In this document: positions 54,612-62,794 of the stretch, in pieces
Layout of the letters: each line of letters begins with the position of its first letter
How positions within the stretch are numbered: the stretch's first letter is position 1
Source of the DNA: JAJKIV01 sp036741775
GTDB taxonomy: Bacteria; Gemmatimonadota; Gemmatimonadetes; Gemmatimonadales; Gemmatimonadaceae
Reading direction: 5' to 3'
DNA: 64,000 nucleotides
NCBI GenBank assembly: GCA_036741775.1
Contig: DAINRQ010000031.1
Location: 1 to 64,000 of the forward strand
Notes under the pieces: generated by a model
What the model saw: only the letters and a program-made list of their open reading frames with translations
The model's database searches: none
What the model was told of the DNA's origin: nothing
Translations under genes and position numbers: made by a program

Positions 54612-56240
54612 TTAGGTGATAACGGTTGGCCCATCGCGCCCGGTATTGGCGCGAAGATCGGCCACCGCAATCGCCGCCTCGATCAGCTCTCGCAGCGCTT
54701 CCTGCGCGTCGAGCGACTGACGCTCGGAGTCTGGTTCGTACGACTCGATATAGATCCGCACCGTCGCGCCGCTCGTGCCCGTGCCGGACAATCGGTATAC
54801 GATCCGGGCGCCGTCCTCGAACATGATCCGAAGGCCCTGGTGCTCGCTCACGCTGCCGTCCACCGGGTCGCGGTACGAGAAGTCATCGGCGCGAGCCACC
54901 GTCCGGCCCGCGATCGTCGTCCCAGGGAGCGTCGCGAGTTGCTCCTGCACTCGCGCCATCGCTGCTCGCGCGCCGTCGGCCGGGACTTCTTCGTAATCGT
55001 GGCGCGTGTAGTAGTTGCGGCCGAACTGACGCCAGTGCGAGCGGACGATCTCCTCCACTGACCCGCCACGACGCGCGAGGATGTTCAACCAGAACAGCAC
55101 CGCCCAGAGGCCATCCTTCTCGCGAATGTGATCCGACCCGGTGCCGAAGCTTTCCTCGCCGCAGAGCGTGATGCGTCCGGCGTCGAGCAGGTTGCCGAAG
55201 AACTTCCATCCGGTCGGTGTCTCGTGGCACTCGATTCCGAGCGCGGTGGCAACGCGGTCTGCCGCACCGCTCGTTGGCATCGACCGCGCGATTCCCACGA
55301 GGCCGTGCGCGTAACCGGGCGCGAGAGCCGCGTTCGCCGCGAGAATCGCGAGGCTGTCCGACGGCGTGACGAAGAAGTTGCGGCCGAGGATCATGTTGCG
55401 ATCGCCGTCCCCGTCCGACGCGGCGCCGAAGTCGGGTGCGTTCTTCCCACGCATGATCTCCACGAGGTCGTGCGCGTACGTGAGGTTCGGGTCCGGGTGG
55501 CCGCCGCCGAAGTCGGGCAGGGGCTCGCCGTTCATCACGGTCCCGTTAGGCGCGCCGAGTCGGCGCTCCAGGATCTCGTGGGCGTATGGACCGGTGACGG
55601 CGTGCATGGCATCGAAGCGAACCGTGAACTTGCCACGCGCGAGCAGCGATCGGATCGCGTTGAAGTCGAAGAGGCGCTCCATGAGCTCGGCGTAGTCGCT
55701 CACCGGATCGATCACTCGCACGAGCATGTCGCCGAGGAGATGGTCCGCGACCTCGTCGAGCGGGATGTCGGCGCTATCGGCAATACGATACTCGGTGATC
55801 TCGCGCGTGCGCCGAGCGATGGCGGATGTGACCTGCTCGGGCGCGGGTCCGCCGTTGGCGAGGTTGTACTTCACGCCGAAGTCGCCGTCCGGGCCCCCGG
55901 GGTTATGGCTCGCCGAGAGGATGATCCCGCCGTCCGCCTTGCGCGCGCGAATCACGCACGACGCCGCAGGTGTGGAGAGTATCCCGCCGCGTCCCACGAA
56001 GACGCGTCCGACGCCGTTCGCGGCGGCCATCCGCAGCACCACCTGGATGGCTTCGCGGTTGTAGTAGCGCCCGTCGCCGCCGACGACGAGCGTGGCGCCA
56101 GGCGCCAGCTCGGCGGCATCGAGAACGGATTGGACGAAGTTCTCGAGGTAATGCGGCTGCTGGAACACGGACACCCGTTTCCGGAGGCCAGAGGTGCCGG
56201 GTGTCTGGTCGGAGAAGGGAGTCGTAGGGACGGAAGGCAT
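54612..56240 (-). CDS. pgm: Phosphoglucomutase (alpha-D-glucose phosphate-specific)
   Basis: 542 aa, the usual length of PGM1-like enzymes. Interconverts glucose-1-P and glucose-6-P. Phospho-Ser in GGIILSASHNPGGPDGDFGV, metal-binding DGDGDRN, sugar loop CGEESFGTGSDHIREKDGLW and phosphate loop VYRLSGTGTSGATVRIY. The TAA (54612-54614) lies inside the family A element at its 3' end. The upstream region contains a heptamer hairpin shared with the SRPBCC gene end. Confidence 0.95.
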   Translation of the reverse strand: MPSVPTTPFSDQTPGTSGLRKRVSVFQQPHYLENFVQSVLDAAELAPGATLVVGGDGRYYNREAIQVVLRMAAANGVGRVFVGRGGILSTPAASCVIRARKADGGIILSASHNPGGPDGDFGVKYNLANGGPAPEQVTSAIARRTREITEYRIADSADIPLDEVADHLLGDMLVRVIDPVSDYAELMERLFDFNAIRSLLARGKFTVRFDAMHAVTGPYAHEILERRLGAPNGTVMNGEPLPDFGGGHPDPNLTYAHDLVEIMRGKNAPDFGAASDGDGDRNMILGRNFFVTPSDSLAILAANAALAPGYAHGLVGIARSMPTSGAADRVATALGIECHETPTGWKFFGNLLDAGRITLCGEESFGTGSDHIREKDGLWAVLFWLNILARRGGSVEEIVRSHWRQFGRNYYTRHDYEEVPADGARAAMARVQEQLATLPGTTIAGRTVARADDFSYRDPVDGSVSEHQGLRIMFEDGARIVYRLSGTGTSGATVRIYIESYEPDSERQSLDAQEALRELIEAAIAVADLRANTGRDGPTVIT

Positions 56241-56252
56241 GAATACAAGCTA

Positions 56253-56372
56253 AACAGCTATCAGCTATCAGCTATCAGCAAAGCGAGAACCCTCGGGACG
56301 CCCCTCTTCGATAGGGAGGCATCCCGAGGGCTTTGCTTTGCTGATAGCTGATAGCTGTTAGCTGTTAGCTCC
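56253..56372. terminator. Long hairpin built from heptamers
   Basis: Outer arms 56253-56284 and 56335-56366 are 32 bp with one mismatch and made of GCTATCA/TGATAGC units; inner arms CCCTCGGGA (56290-56298) and TCCCGAGGG (56322-56330). The SRPBCC stop (TAA 56365-56367) is within the outer arm, so it probably ends that transcript before pgm. Confidence 0.8.
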
Positions 56373-56985
56373 CTTCTAGCTTTTTCTTCAGCCTCTCTAT
56401 CGCTCCACCCCACGCCGCGCGAAGTCCATCGGCGTGCGCGCGCGACTGGATGCGCTCGTGGTTCAACACCAGCCCCGTCTTCGCGCCGTTCGGCGTCAGC
56501 TTGAGCTCCACCGTCGATGCCGCGGCTGGATCGTCGTCCTCCCACACGAACCTGAGCGTCTTCGGACGCGACACCTTCGTGTAGCGCCCGCGGTTCCCGT
56601 CCGTCGTCGAGAACGTCCCACCCTCGTCGAACGCGGCGTGCGCGCCCGCGCCGAGCCACTCGCTCATCACCGCCGGGTCACCGAATGCATCGAACACACG
56701 CTCGGCCGGCGCGGCGATCGTCTTCGTCACGCAGATCGCGTAACCCTTCGGGCGCCCATCCTTTTCGTGGAGTGCTCGCGCGCGCTCGTACTCGACGGCG
56801 ATCGTCTGCGCCCACCATGGGGCGAGCCCGAATTCCTTCGCGAGACGCTCCGTGATCGCGCGACGCCCCGGCGCCGGCCCGCCGCTCTCGTCGAGCAGCC
56901 GGTACCACTCCTCCCACCCCTTGCCGGTGGCGGCTGTCGCGTCTCGGTCAGTCATCGGATGTTCGCTCTTCGATTCCACTTTCAT
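56365..56985 (-). CDS. DUF4287 plus SRPBCC (AHSA1-like) protein
   Basis: 206 aa. Residues ~18-95 form a DUF4287 domain (TGKGWEEWYRLLDESGG, ITERLAKEFGLAPWWAQTIA, EKDGRPKGYAICVTKTI) and the rest is an AHSA1-like ligand-binding fold (AERVFDAFGDPAVMSEWLG, TLRFVWEDDDPAAASTVEL, LVLNHERIQSRAHADGLRAA). The two often occur fused. Ligand unknown. Divergent from the L,D-transpeptidase gene with a family B hairpin between. Confidence 0.85.
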   Translation of the reverse strand: MKVESKSEHPMTDRDATAATGKGWEEWYRLLDESGGPAPGRRAITERLAKEFGLAPWWAQTIAVEYERARALHEKDGRPKGYAICVTKTIAAPAERVFDAFGDPAVMSEWLGAGAHAAFDEGGTFSTTDGNRGRYTKVSRPKTLRFVWEDDDPAAASTVELKLTPNGAKTGLVLNHERIQSRAHADGLRAAWGGAIERLKKKLEGS

Positions 56986-57080
56986 TTTCGGATCCCTCGG
57001 CGCGGTTCGGGTGACTCTGGGGTATGACAGGGAGGCCCGATGCTCTCTACAACGTGAGCGTTCGACCCTTTAAACGCGGC

Positions 57081-57132
57081 GGTGTCATTCCGAGCGGAGG
57101 CGCTGTCAGGCGCCTCCGCTCGGAATGACACC
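57081..57132. repeat. Family B hairpin in a divergent promoter region
   Basis: 23-bp arms (57081-57103 and 57110-57132), loop TGTCAG. Core GTCATTCCGAGC as at 23020. It lies between divergent starts (56985 and 57250), so unlike other copies it cannot be a simple 3' terminator. Confidence 0.8.
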
Positions 57133-57249
57133 GAAGCTCCGCCGTTTGCGCTAGGCCGTGACGCGTTGGCCCGCAATTCGCCAAATGGGAGCGTATCACC
57201 GACCCCAACCGTCCGCTTCGCGACGCCGCGACCGTTCACCGAGACCAGC

Positions 57250-58992
57250 ATGCCGACGTTTAGCCGCACCATCGCTCGAACCGCCCTGACCTTCGGAACT
57301 TCCCTGGCGCTTGCCGCCGGGGTCGCTGCGTGCGACTTCGGCAGGGAGCCACAGCGCAGCGAGACCGGAGGCGAAATCGACGATTCGTTCGAGCCAACCA
57401 AGGTCGAATCCGTCAAGGGCGTTCCAGTGGCCCAAATCAACACCGCGATCGAGGAGCGGCTGACCGCGGCGCGGCCGAAGCCGATCAGCGAATCACAGTG
57501 GGGCCATGCGAAGAAACTCTACGACGAGTTTGGCGGCTACCCCATCTGGCTCGACGACGATGGCCTCCGCGAGCGGCGCACGAAGACGCTGATGACGGCA
57601 CTCCTCGCCGGCGACGCCGACGCGCTCGCGCTCGACAACTATCCGCTCGACGACCTTCGCCGCGTGCTCTCGGATCTGCTCGACGCGAAAGACCCGAGCC
57701 CCGAGTTGCTCGCGGACGTGGACGTCGTCCTCACGGCGACGTACGTCGCGCTCGGCGAGGATCTCCTCACCGGGCAGGTGGACCCGAGCACCATGTCGCA
57801 GGATTGGCACATCGAGCCGACGCCCGCACAGGTCGACTCTGCGCTCGGACGGTTCCTTCGCGATCGGGATTTCGACGTGTCCGTAACGCAGATGCGTCCC
57901 GAGTACGACGAGTACAAGACGCTCCAGAAGCACCTCGTGCGCTACCGGCAAATCATCGCGCGCGGCGGGTGGCAGCCAGTACCTGACGGCAAGGCCGTCA
58001 AGCCCGGCGACAGCACGAGTGCGGAGCGCCTGACCGCGCTGCGTGAGCGGCTCCGGGTCGAGGGCTATCTGACCGGCGACAGCGCCATCGCCGATACGGC
58101 GAAGGGTCGGGCGGAGTACGATCGCGAGCTGGCGGGAGCGATCGCGCAGTTCCAGCGCGAGCACGGCATCGTCGTAGACTCCGCGCTCGGCAAGGAGACG
58201 CTGCAGTCGCTCAACGTGCCGGCGGCGTACCGGCTCGGGCAGATCGCGGCGAACATGGAACGCTATCGGTGGATGCCGCGCACGTTGGGCGACAAGTACG
58301 TGTTCGTGAACGTGCCGGCGTTCCGCCTCGAAGCGTACGACGATGGGAAAAAGGTGATGGAGATGAAGGTGATCGTCGGCGCCGAGTTCGAGGACCAGAA
58401 CACGCCGGTCTTCTCCGACTCCATGCAGTACGTCGTGTTCCGCCCGTACTGGAATGCGACCGACAACATCATGGAGAAGGAGCTCTGGCCGAAGGTCGAA
58501 GCCGACCCGACGTTCCTCGAGCGGAACAACTACGAGATCGTCACCGAAGGCGGGAAGCAGCGCATCCGCCAGCTGCCTGGTGAAGGGAACGCACTCGGCC
58601 TCGTGAAGTTCATGTTCCCGAACACGTTCGACATCTACATGCACGACACGCCGGAACAGTCGCTGTTCGACAGGGACGTCCGAGCGTTCAGCCATGGCTG
58701 CATCCGTCTCGAGAACCCGGAGAAGATGGCGGAATGGGTTCTCGGATGGACCCCGGAGCAGGTGCAGGAGGCGATGCACAGCACGCGAGACAACCGGCAC
58801 GTGAACCTGAAGGAGAAGGTGCCGGTGTACATCGTCTACTTCACGACGTTCATCCGCGACGGGCGATTGCACTTCGGGAACGACCTGTACAACCGCGACA
58901 CGGCGCTCGTCGAGCGGGTCAAGAACGGGGCACAGCCGACGGTTGAGGCGGTAAAAGCCGTCAAAGTTTTGCGCGAGTTGGCGGAGGATTGA
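57250..58992 (+). CDS. L,D-transpeptidase family lipoprotein (YcbB-like)
   Basis: 580 aa. Lipoprotein signal LAAGVAACDFGREPQ. Scaffold domain, then a peptidoglycan-binding region (GAIAQFQREHGIVVDSALGK, ETLQSLN) and a YkuD catalytic domain with YMHDTPEQSLFDRDVRAFSHGCIRLENPEKM; active Cys about 483. Forms 3-3 crosslinks or attaches lipoprotein in the periplasm. The ATG at 57250 starts the signal; the frame is open upstream through the family B hairpin but encodes nothing similar. Confidence 0.92.
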   Translation: MPTFSRTIARTALTFGTSLALAAGVAACDFGREPQRSETGGEIDDSFEPTKVESVKGVPVAQINTAIEERLTAARPKPISESQWGHAKKLYDEFGGYPIWLDDDGLRERRTKTLMTALLAGDADALALDNYPLDDLRRVLSDLLDAKDPSPELLADVDVVLTATYVALGEDLLTGQVDPSTMSQDWHIEPTPAQVDSALGRFLRDRDFDVSVTQMRPEYDEYKTLQKHLVRYRQIIARGGWQPVPDGKAVKPGDSTSAERLTALRERLRVEGYLTGDSAIADTAKGRAEYDRELAGAIAQFQREHGIVVDSALGKETLQSLNVPAAYRLGQIAANMERYRWMPRTLGDKYVFVNVPAFRLEAYDDGKKVMEMKVIVGAEFEDQNTPVFSDSMQYVVFRPYWNATDNIMEKELWPKVEADPTFLERNNYEIVTEGGKQRIRQLPGEGNALGLVKFMFPNTFDIYMHDTPEQSLFDRDVRAFSHGCIRLENPEKMAEWVLGWTPEQVQEAMHSTRDNRHVNLKEKVPVYIVYFTTFIRDGRLHFGNDLYNRDTALVERVKNGAQPTVEAVKAVKVLRELAED

Positions 58993-59183
58993 AGAACGGC
59001 CGCAGTCATCAGTTCCTAGTCGTCCAGTCGTGAGTTATGAGTTGGTACTCGAAACTCACGACTGGATGACTCAGGACTGATGACTGCTGACTGACAAGCT
59101 GACGACTGGTGACTGCCCCGCCGCGCCGCCGAGCGTGTCGTGCCGGCTGCCTTATCGCGAGCTATCCCCTGCGCGGCGCCTAC
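58993..59183. terminator. Heptamer-based hairpin between convergent genes
   Basis: Arms 59004-59036 and 59053-59085 are 33 bp and near-complementary. From 59054 the DNA steps in sevens (ACTCACG, ACTGGAT, GACTCAG, GACTGAT, GACTGCT, GACTGAC). Probable bidirectional terminator. Confidence 0.8.
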
Positions 59184-61145
59184 TCAGCCTGTCGCGACCG
59201 GAAAGTAGCCCCACCGTACAAGTATGGCGACGAACAGAACGACGTTGATCGCGATGACCGTGTAAAGCAAGCGCCCGGGAACACTCCACCAGCGGCGTCG
59301 CCAGCCCGCGATGGCAAGCAGGACGAGCAGCACGGCGAGTAGTGCCAGCACCGAGGGTGCCCAGGCCAGGAGTTGCATGGCCGGCGGGAGGCCGTACACC
59401 AGGTCGCCCCCGCCGCGTTCAGCCGCGCGGTTGCTCGCGGCAATGAATCCAAACCCAAACCAAGTCGTCAGCGCAGCGGCCACGACCGCGACAACCATGG
59501 CTGTGCTGCGCCACGCCCCCGGAAGCCGAGCAGTGCGATGTGTCGGCACGAGCCGTCGCCGGCGCCACCGGATGACGCCAGCGACTATTGGCCAGACGAC
59601 GAGCGCAAGCAGAGGGAGCGCCATCGTGTACGATAGGGCTTCGTTCAGGAACCCCGGCGCATCGTACCAGGCGAGACGCTCGTACGCCGCCGGAAAGCGC
59701 GTTCCGAAAAACGACTGCGAGCCGAAGAGATGCGTGACCGCCCCGTTCTCCGTGCGTACAGCGACGAGGTCATGCCCGCCGACCCGCGTCCACACATCCA
59801 TTCCCTCCGGCACGTAGTCGCCGTTGGCGTCGCCGAGTCCGACGATCGCAATCGTGTCGCCGCCGCCGGGGACGACGTGAAGCTGTCCGCTGAACAGCAT
59901 CGGCAGGTTCTCGACGCCGCGGCGTGCATAACGAGTCAGCCGGTACGACCCGGCCGGATTCACTGATGAATACTCGGCGCCGCGTGGGTGGGGCATGATC
60001 TCGGGCACTGCCAGCGTGCGCGTCATCGCATCGCGGGCCGCTGCGCCGAATCGAGACGAGCCGCCGTTCGCCACCACGAACGCGGCGAACTGACGGCCGG
60101 GGACGATCACGACAAAGCTCGTGAATCCCGATGCCGCGCCCGCGTGGGTGAGTGCGCGTTCGTCGCCGACACCTTCCTCGACGAAGCCGTACGTGAGCCC
60201 CGGTAGGCGCGGATGGTGAGAGAACTGGCGCGTCCGCATGAGCCCGAGCACGGAATCGCTGAGCACACGTCGTCCGTTCACGGGGAGCCCGAGTTGCGCC
60301 AGAAGGAAGCGCGACACATCGTCGGCGGTCGTCGCGAGTCCACCCGGCGGATACGCCGATCGATAGTCGCGCGCGACGGGCGTGCACCCGTTGGCGGTGC
60401 AGCGATGGGACGTCGCGAGATCGCGCTCGAGCTCGGGTGGGAGCGGATGTGCGAACGACGACCGTGTCATGCCCAGCGGGGAGAGAACCTCGCGCTGCAC
60501 GTAGTCGGCGAACGACGTGCTGGCCGCCGACTCGACGACGTACCCCGCGAGCGCGTAGCCGTAGTTCGAGTAGCTGATCACATCCCCCGGCGGCCAACCT
60601 CTCTGCGGCAGCTTCGCTGCGAGAAACTCCCCGAGAGGCCGGATGTCCGCGGGCGTTCGCGCTGCATAGCCGACGACGCTCTCCTCGAAGCCGGCGGTGT
60701 GCGTCAGCAGGTGGTGAAGCGTGATCGGGCGATCCCACGCTGTGGGCACCTGTAGGCCGCGAAGGTACCGATTGACATCCGTGCGGAGATCCACGAGCCC
60801 ACGTTCCGCCGCGACCAGAGTCGCCGTCGCGACGAACGACTTCGATACCGAGGCGATGCGGAACACCGTGGTGCGCGGATCCACCGGAACGTCGCGCTCG
60901 AGATCAGCGCATCCATACCCGCGGAGCACGTCGACGGCTCCGTCTCGCACGACGACGATCGCGGCACCCGGTACGTTGTGCTCGTGCATCGCGGCGACGA
61001 TGGCCGAGTCGAGGGGAGTGCCATCGGTGCGGACTGCGGCGGTGCAGGACGGGTTTTGCGCGATGCCCGGGACGGTCAACGCGGAGGTCAGGACGATCGC
61101 AAGCGCCAGCGCCCAGATCGATCGAGCGAGGTGAGCGGTGTGCAT
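59184..61145 (-). CDS. Beta-lactamase-fold serine hydrolase with C-terminal membrane helices
   Basis: 653 aa. Signal peptide, then a class-C beta-lactamase-like domain: SVSK (nucleophile Ser about 100) in FRIASVSKSFVATATLV, YSN in VISYSNYGYALAGYVVE (about 190) and a late HAG motif (ERALTHAGAASGFTSFVVIV). Residues ~490-650 contain about four transmembrane helices (ALSYTMALPLLALVVWPIVA and others), an arrangement known from D-aminopeptidase/esterase-type homologues. Substrate unclear. Converges with the L,D-transpeptidase gene. Confidence 0.9.
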   Translation of the reverse strand: MHTAHLARSIWALALAIVLTSALTVPGIAQNPSCTAAVRTDGTPLDSAIVAAMHEHNVPGAAIVVVRDGAVDVLRGYGCADLERDVPVDPRTTVFRIASVSKSFVATATLVAAERGLVDLRTDVNRYLRGLQVPTAWDRPITLHHLLTHTAGFEESVVGYAARTPADIRPLGEFLAAKLPQRGWPPGDVISYSNYGYALAGYVVESAASTSFADYVQREVLSPLGMTRSSFAHPLPPELERDLATSHRCTANGCTPVARDYRSAYPPGGLATTADDVSRFLLAQLGLPVNGRRVLSDSVLGLMRTRQFSHHPRLPGLTYGFVEEGVGDERALTHAGAASGFTSFVVIVPGRQFAAFVVANGGSSRFGAAARDAMTRTLAVPEIMPHPRGAEYSSVNPAGSYRLTRYARRGVENLPMLFSGQLHVVPGGGDTIAIVGLGDANGDYVPEGMDVWTRVGGHDLVAVRTENGAVTHLFGSQSFFGTRFPAAYERLAWYDAPGFLNEALSYTMALPLLALVVWPIVAGVIRWRRRRLVPTHRTARLPGAWRSTAMVVAVVAAALTTWFGFGFIAASNRAAERGGGDLVYGLPPAMQLLAWAPSVLALLAVLLVLLAIAGWRRRWWSVPGRLLYTVIAINVVLFVAILVRWGYFPVATG

Positions 61146-61386
61146 GCTCGTCGTACGCCCGCGAGCGTTGGTCAGTTTCCGGGAATCCGCTACTTCGTTA
61201 GTACGATCTTGTCATTCCGTGCTGGCCCCTCTTTCGGGCCGCGCAAGGAATTGGAACCTCTGCGGTTCATCTGGTTCTCCGACAACTGTACGACACGCGA
61301 AGTCCGCTACGCGCCCCACCGCGTGAAGGACTAGGCTCTCCCGCCGCAACACGATGATGTTATTCGAATCTGACCCCGATATCCGC
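61146..61386. other. Intergenic with compound family A element
   Basis: No gene seen. 61353-61378 holds a family A variant (GATGATGTTATTCGAATCTG then ACCCC), followed by TCCGACCCCAAT at 61396-61407. The MFS stop (TGA, 61387-61389) lies inside this element. Confidence 0.6.
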
Positions 61387-62730
61387 TCAATGCGGTTCCG
61401 ACCCCAATATCCCGCGTGCGACGTAGATCGGCCGCACCTGCTCCCGGAATTGCGGCAGCCTCATCGCGAACCACACTCCTACCGCAAGACACGCTACGCC
61501 ACCGAGGATGATCGTGTTCGTCGGACCGATTCGGTCCGCCACCACGCCCGCCATCAGGCTCCCGATCGGCGCGGTCCCGAGAAACGCCATCGCGTAGAAC
61601 GCCATCACTCGGCCGCGCAGGTGCTCCTCGACGATCGTCTGCAGGATCGTGTTCGTCGACGCCATCGTCACCATCATCCCGCCGCCCACCACCGGGACGA
61701 TGAGAAGCGAGAGCGCGAAGCTCCGTGAGAACCCGAACAGCACGAGCCCCACCCCGAACGTGCACGCGGCCGCGGCCATCACGCGACCGAGGCCGACTAC
61801 GGTGCGCCGCGACGCCAGGTAGAACGCGCCGCCCAAGGCACCGACGCCCGCCCCGCCCATGAGAAACCCGAGTGTGTGCGAGTCTCCGCCGAGTGCCCCC
61901 CGCGCGACCGCGGGCATGAGCACCGTGTATGGCATCCCCATCGTGCTCACGAGCGCGAGCAGCACCAGCGCCGAGCGGATCGGCGGGAACCCGGTCACGT
62001 AACGAAACCCCGCTATGAGATCCTCGAGGACGCTCGTCTTCACCGCCGGCATGATGCGTGGAGTCACGCGCATCGCGACGAGCGACGCGATGACGCCGAT
62101 GTACGAGACCCCGTCGATGAGGTAACACCACGCTTCGCCAACCGCCGCGATGATGACTCCACCGATGGACGGCCCGAGGATGCGGCTCAGATTCACCATC
62201 GATGAGTTCAGGGCGATGGCGTTAGGCAGGTCGGCGCGGTCCTCGACCATCTCCACCACGAACGCCTGGCGGGCCGGAGTGTCGAAGGCGTTGATGATCC
62301 CCTGCGCGAGTTGCAGCAGGAGCACGTCGCGGACGGTGATGATGTCGGCGAAAGCGAGGACCGCCAACGCGAACGACTGCAGCATCGACAGCACCTGTGT
62401 CACGACGAGGACGCGGTGCCGGTTCCACCGGTCCACCAGCACGCCCGACAGCGGCGACAGCACCAGCGTCGGAATCTGGCTGAAGAACCCCACCACCCCG
62501 AGCAGCAGGACGGAGTCCGTCAGGCGGTAGACGAGCCAGCTCGTGGCGACCCGGGTAATCCACGTGCCGATGAGCGACACGGTCTGACCGCCGAAGAACA
62601 GCCGATAATTGCGGTGACGAAGCGCGCGGAAGACGCCGAACCGCGGTGGAGGCGGTGTCGGCTCGATCGGCGGCGGTGGTGTGGCCGCAGGGGTCGCCGG
62701 AGCAGGGCGCGAAACGGTCATGCTCCGCAT
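61387..62730 (-). CDS. MFS transporter (MFS_3/EntS-like exporter)
   Basis: 447 aa; a Pro-rich cytoplasmic leader (PAATPPPPIEPTPPPPRF) precedes 12 transmembrane helices. Marks of the branch: FRALRHRNYRLFFGGQTVSL, SPLSGVLVDRWNRHRVLVVT, DTPARQAFVVEMVEDRADLP, and LRGRVMAFYAMAFLGTAPIG. Exports a small molecule such as a siderophore or drug (family inference). ATG at 62721 is an equal alternative start. Divergent from the acyl-CoA dehydrogenase. Confidence 0.9.
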   Translation of the reverse strand: MRSMTVSRPAPATPAATPPPPIEPTPPPPRFGVFRALRHRNYRLFFGGQTVSLIGTWITRVATSWLVYRLTDSVLLLGVVGFFSQIPTLVLSPLSGVLVDRWNRHRVLVVTQVLSMLQSFALAVLAFADIITVRDVLLLQLAQGIINAFDTPARQAFVVEMVEDRADLPNAIALNSSMVNLSRILGPSIGGVIIAAVGEAWCYLIDGVSYIGVIASLVAMRVTPRIMPAVKTSVLEDLIAGFRYVTGFPPIRSALVLLALVSTMGMPYTVLMPAVARGALGGDSHTLGFLMGGAGVGALGGAFYLASRRTVVGLGRVMAAAACTFGVGLVLFGFSRSFALSLLIVPVVGGGMMVTMASTNTILQTIVEEHLRGRVMAFYAMAFLGTAPIGSLMAGVVADRIGPTNTIILGGVACLAVGVWFAMRLPQFREQVRPIYVARGILGSEPH

Positions 62731-62794
62731 AGCACGCCGCGCGCCTCGATGCGATGATTCAGGGCCCGTCTCACCACGCCTCAACCCGACACGA

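Noticed and set aside
43834..59110. CRISPR array
   Set aside because: The repeats are 7-bp contiguous and variable, with no spacers and no cas genes nearby.
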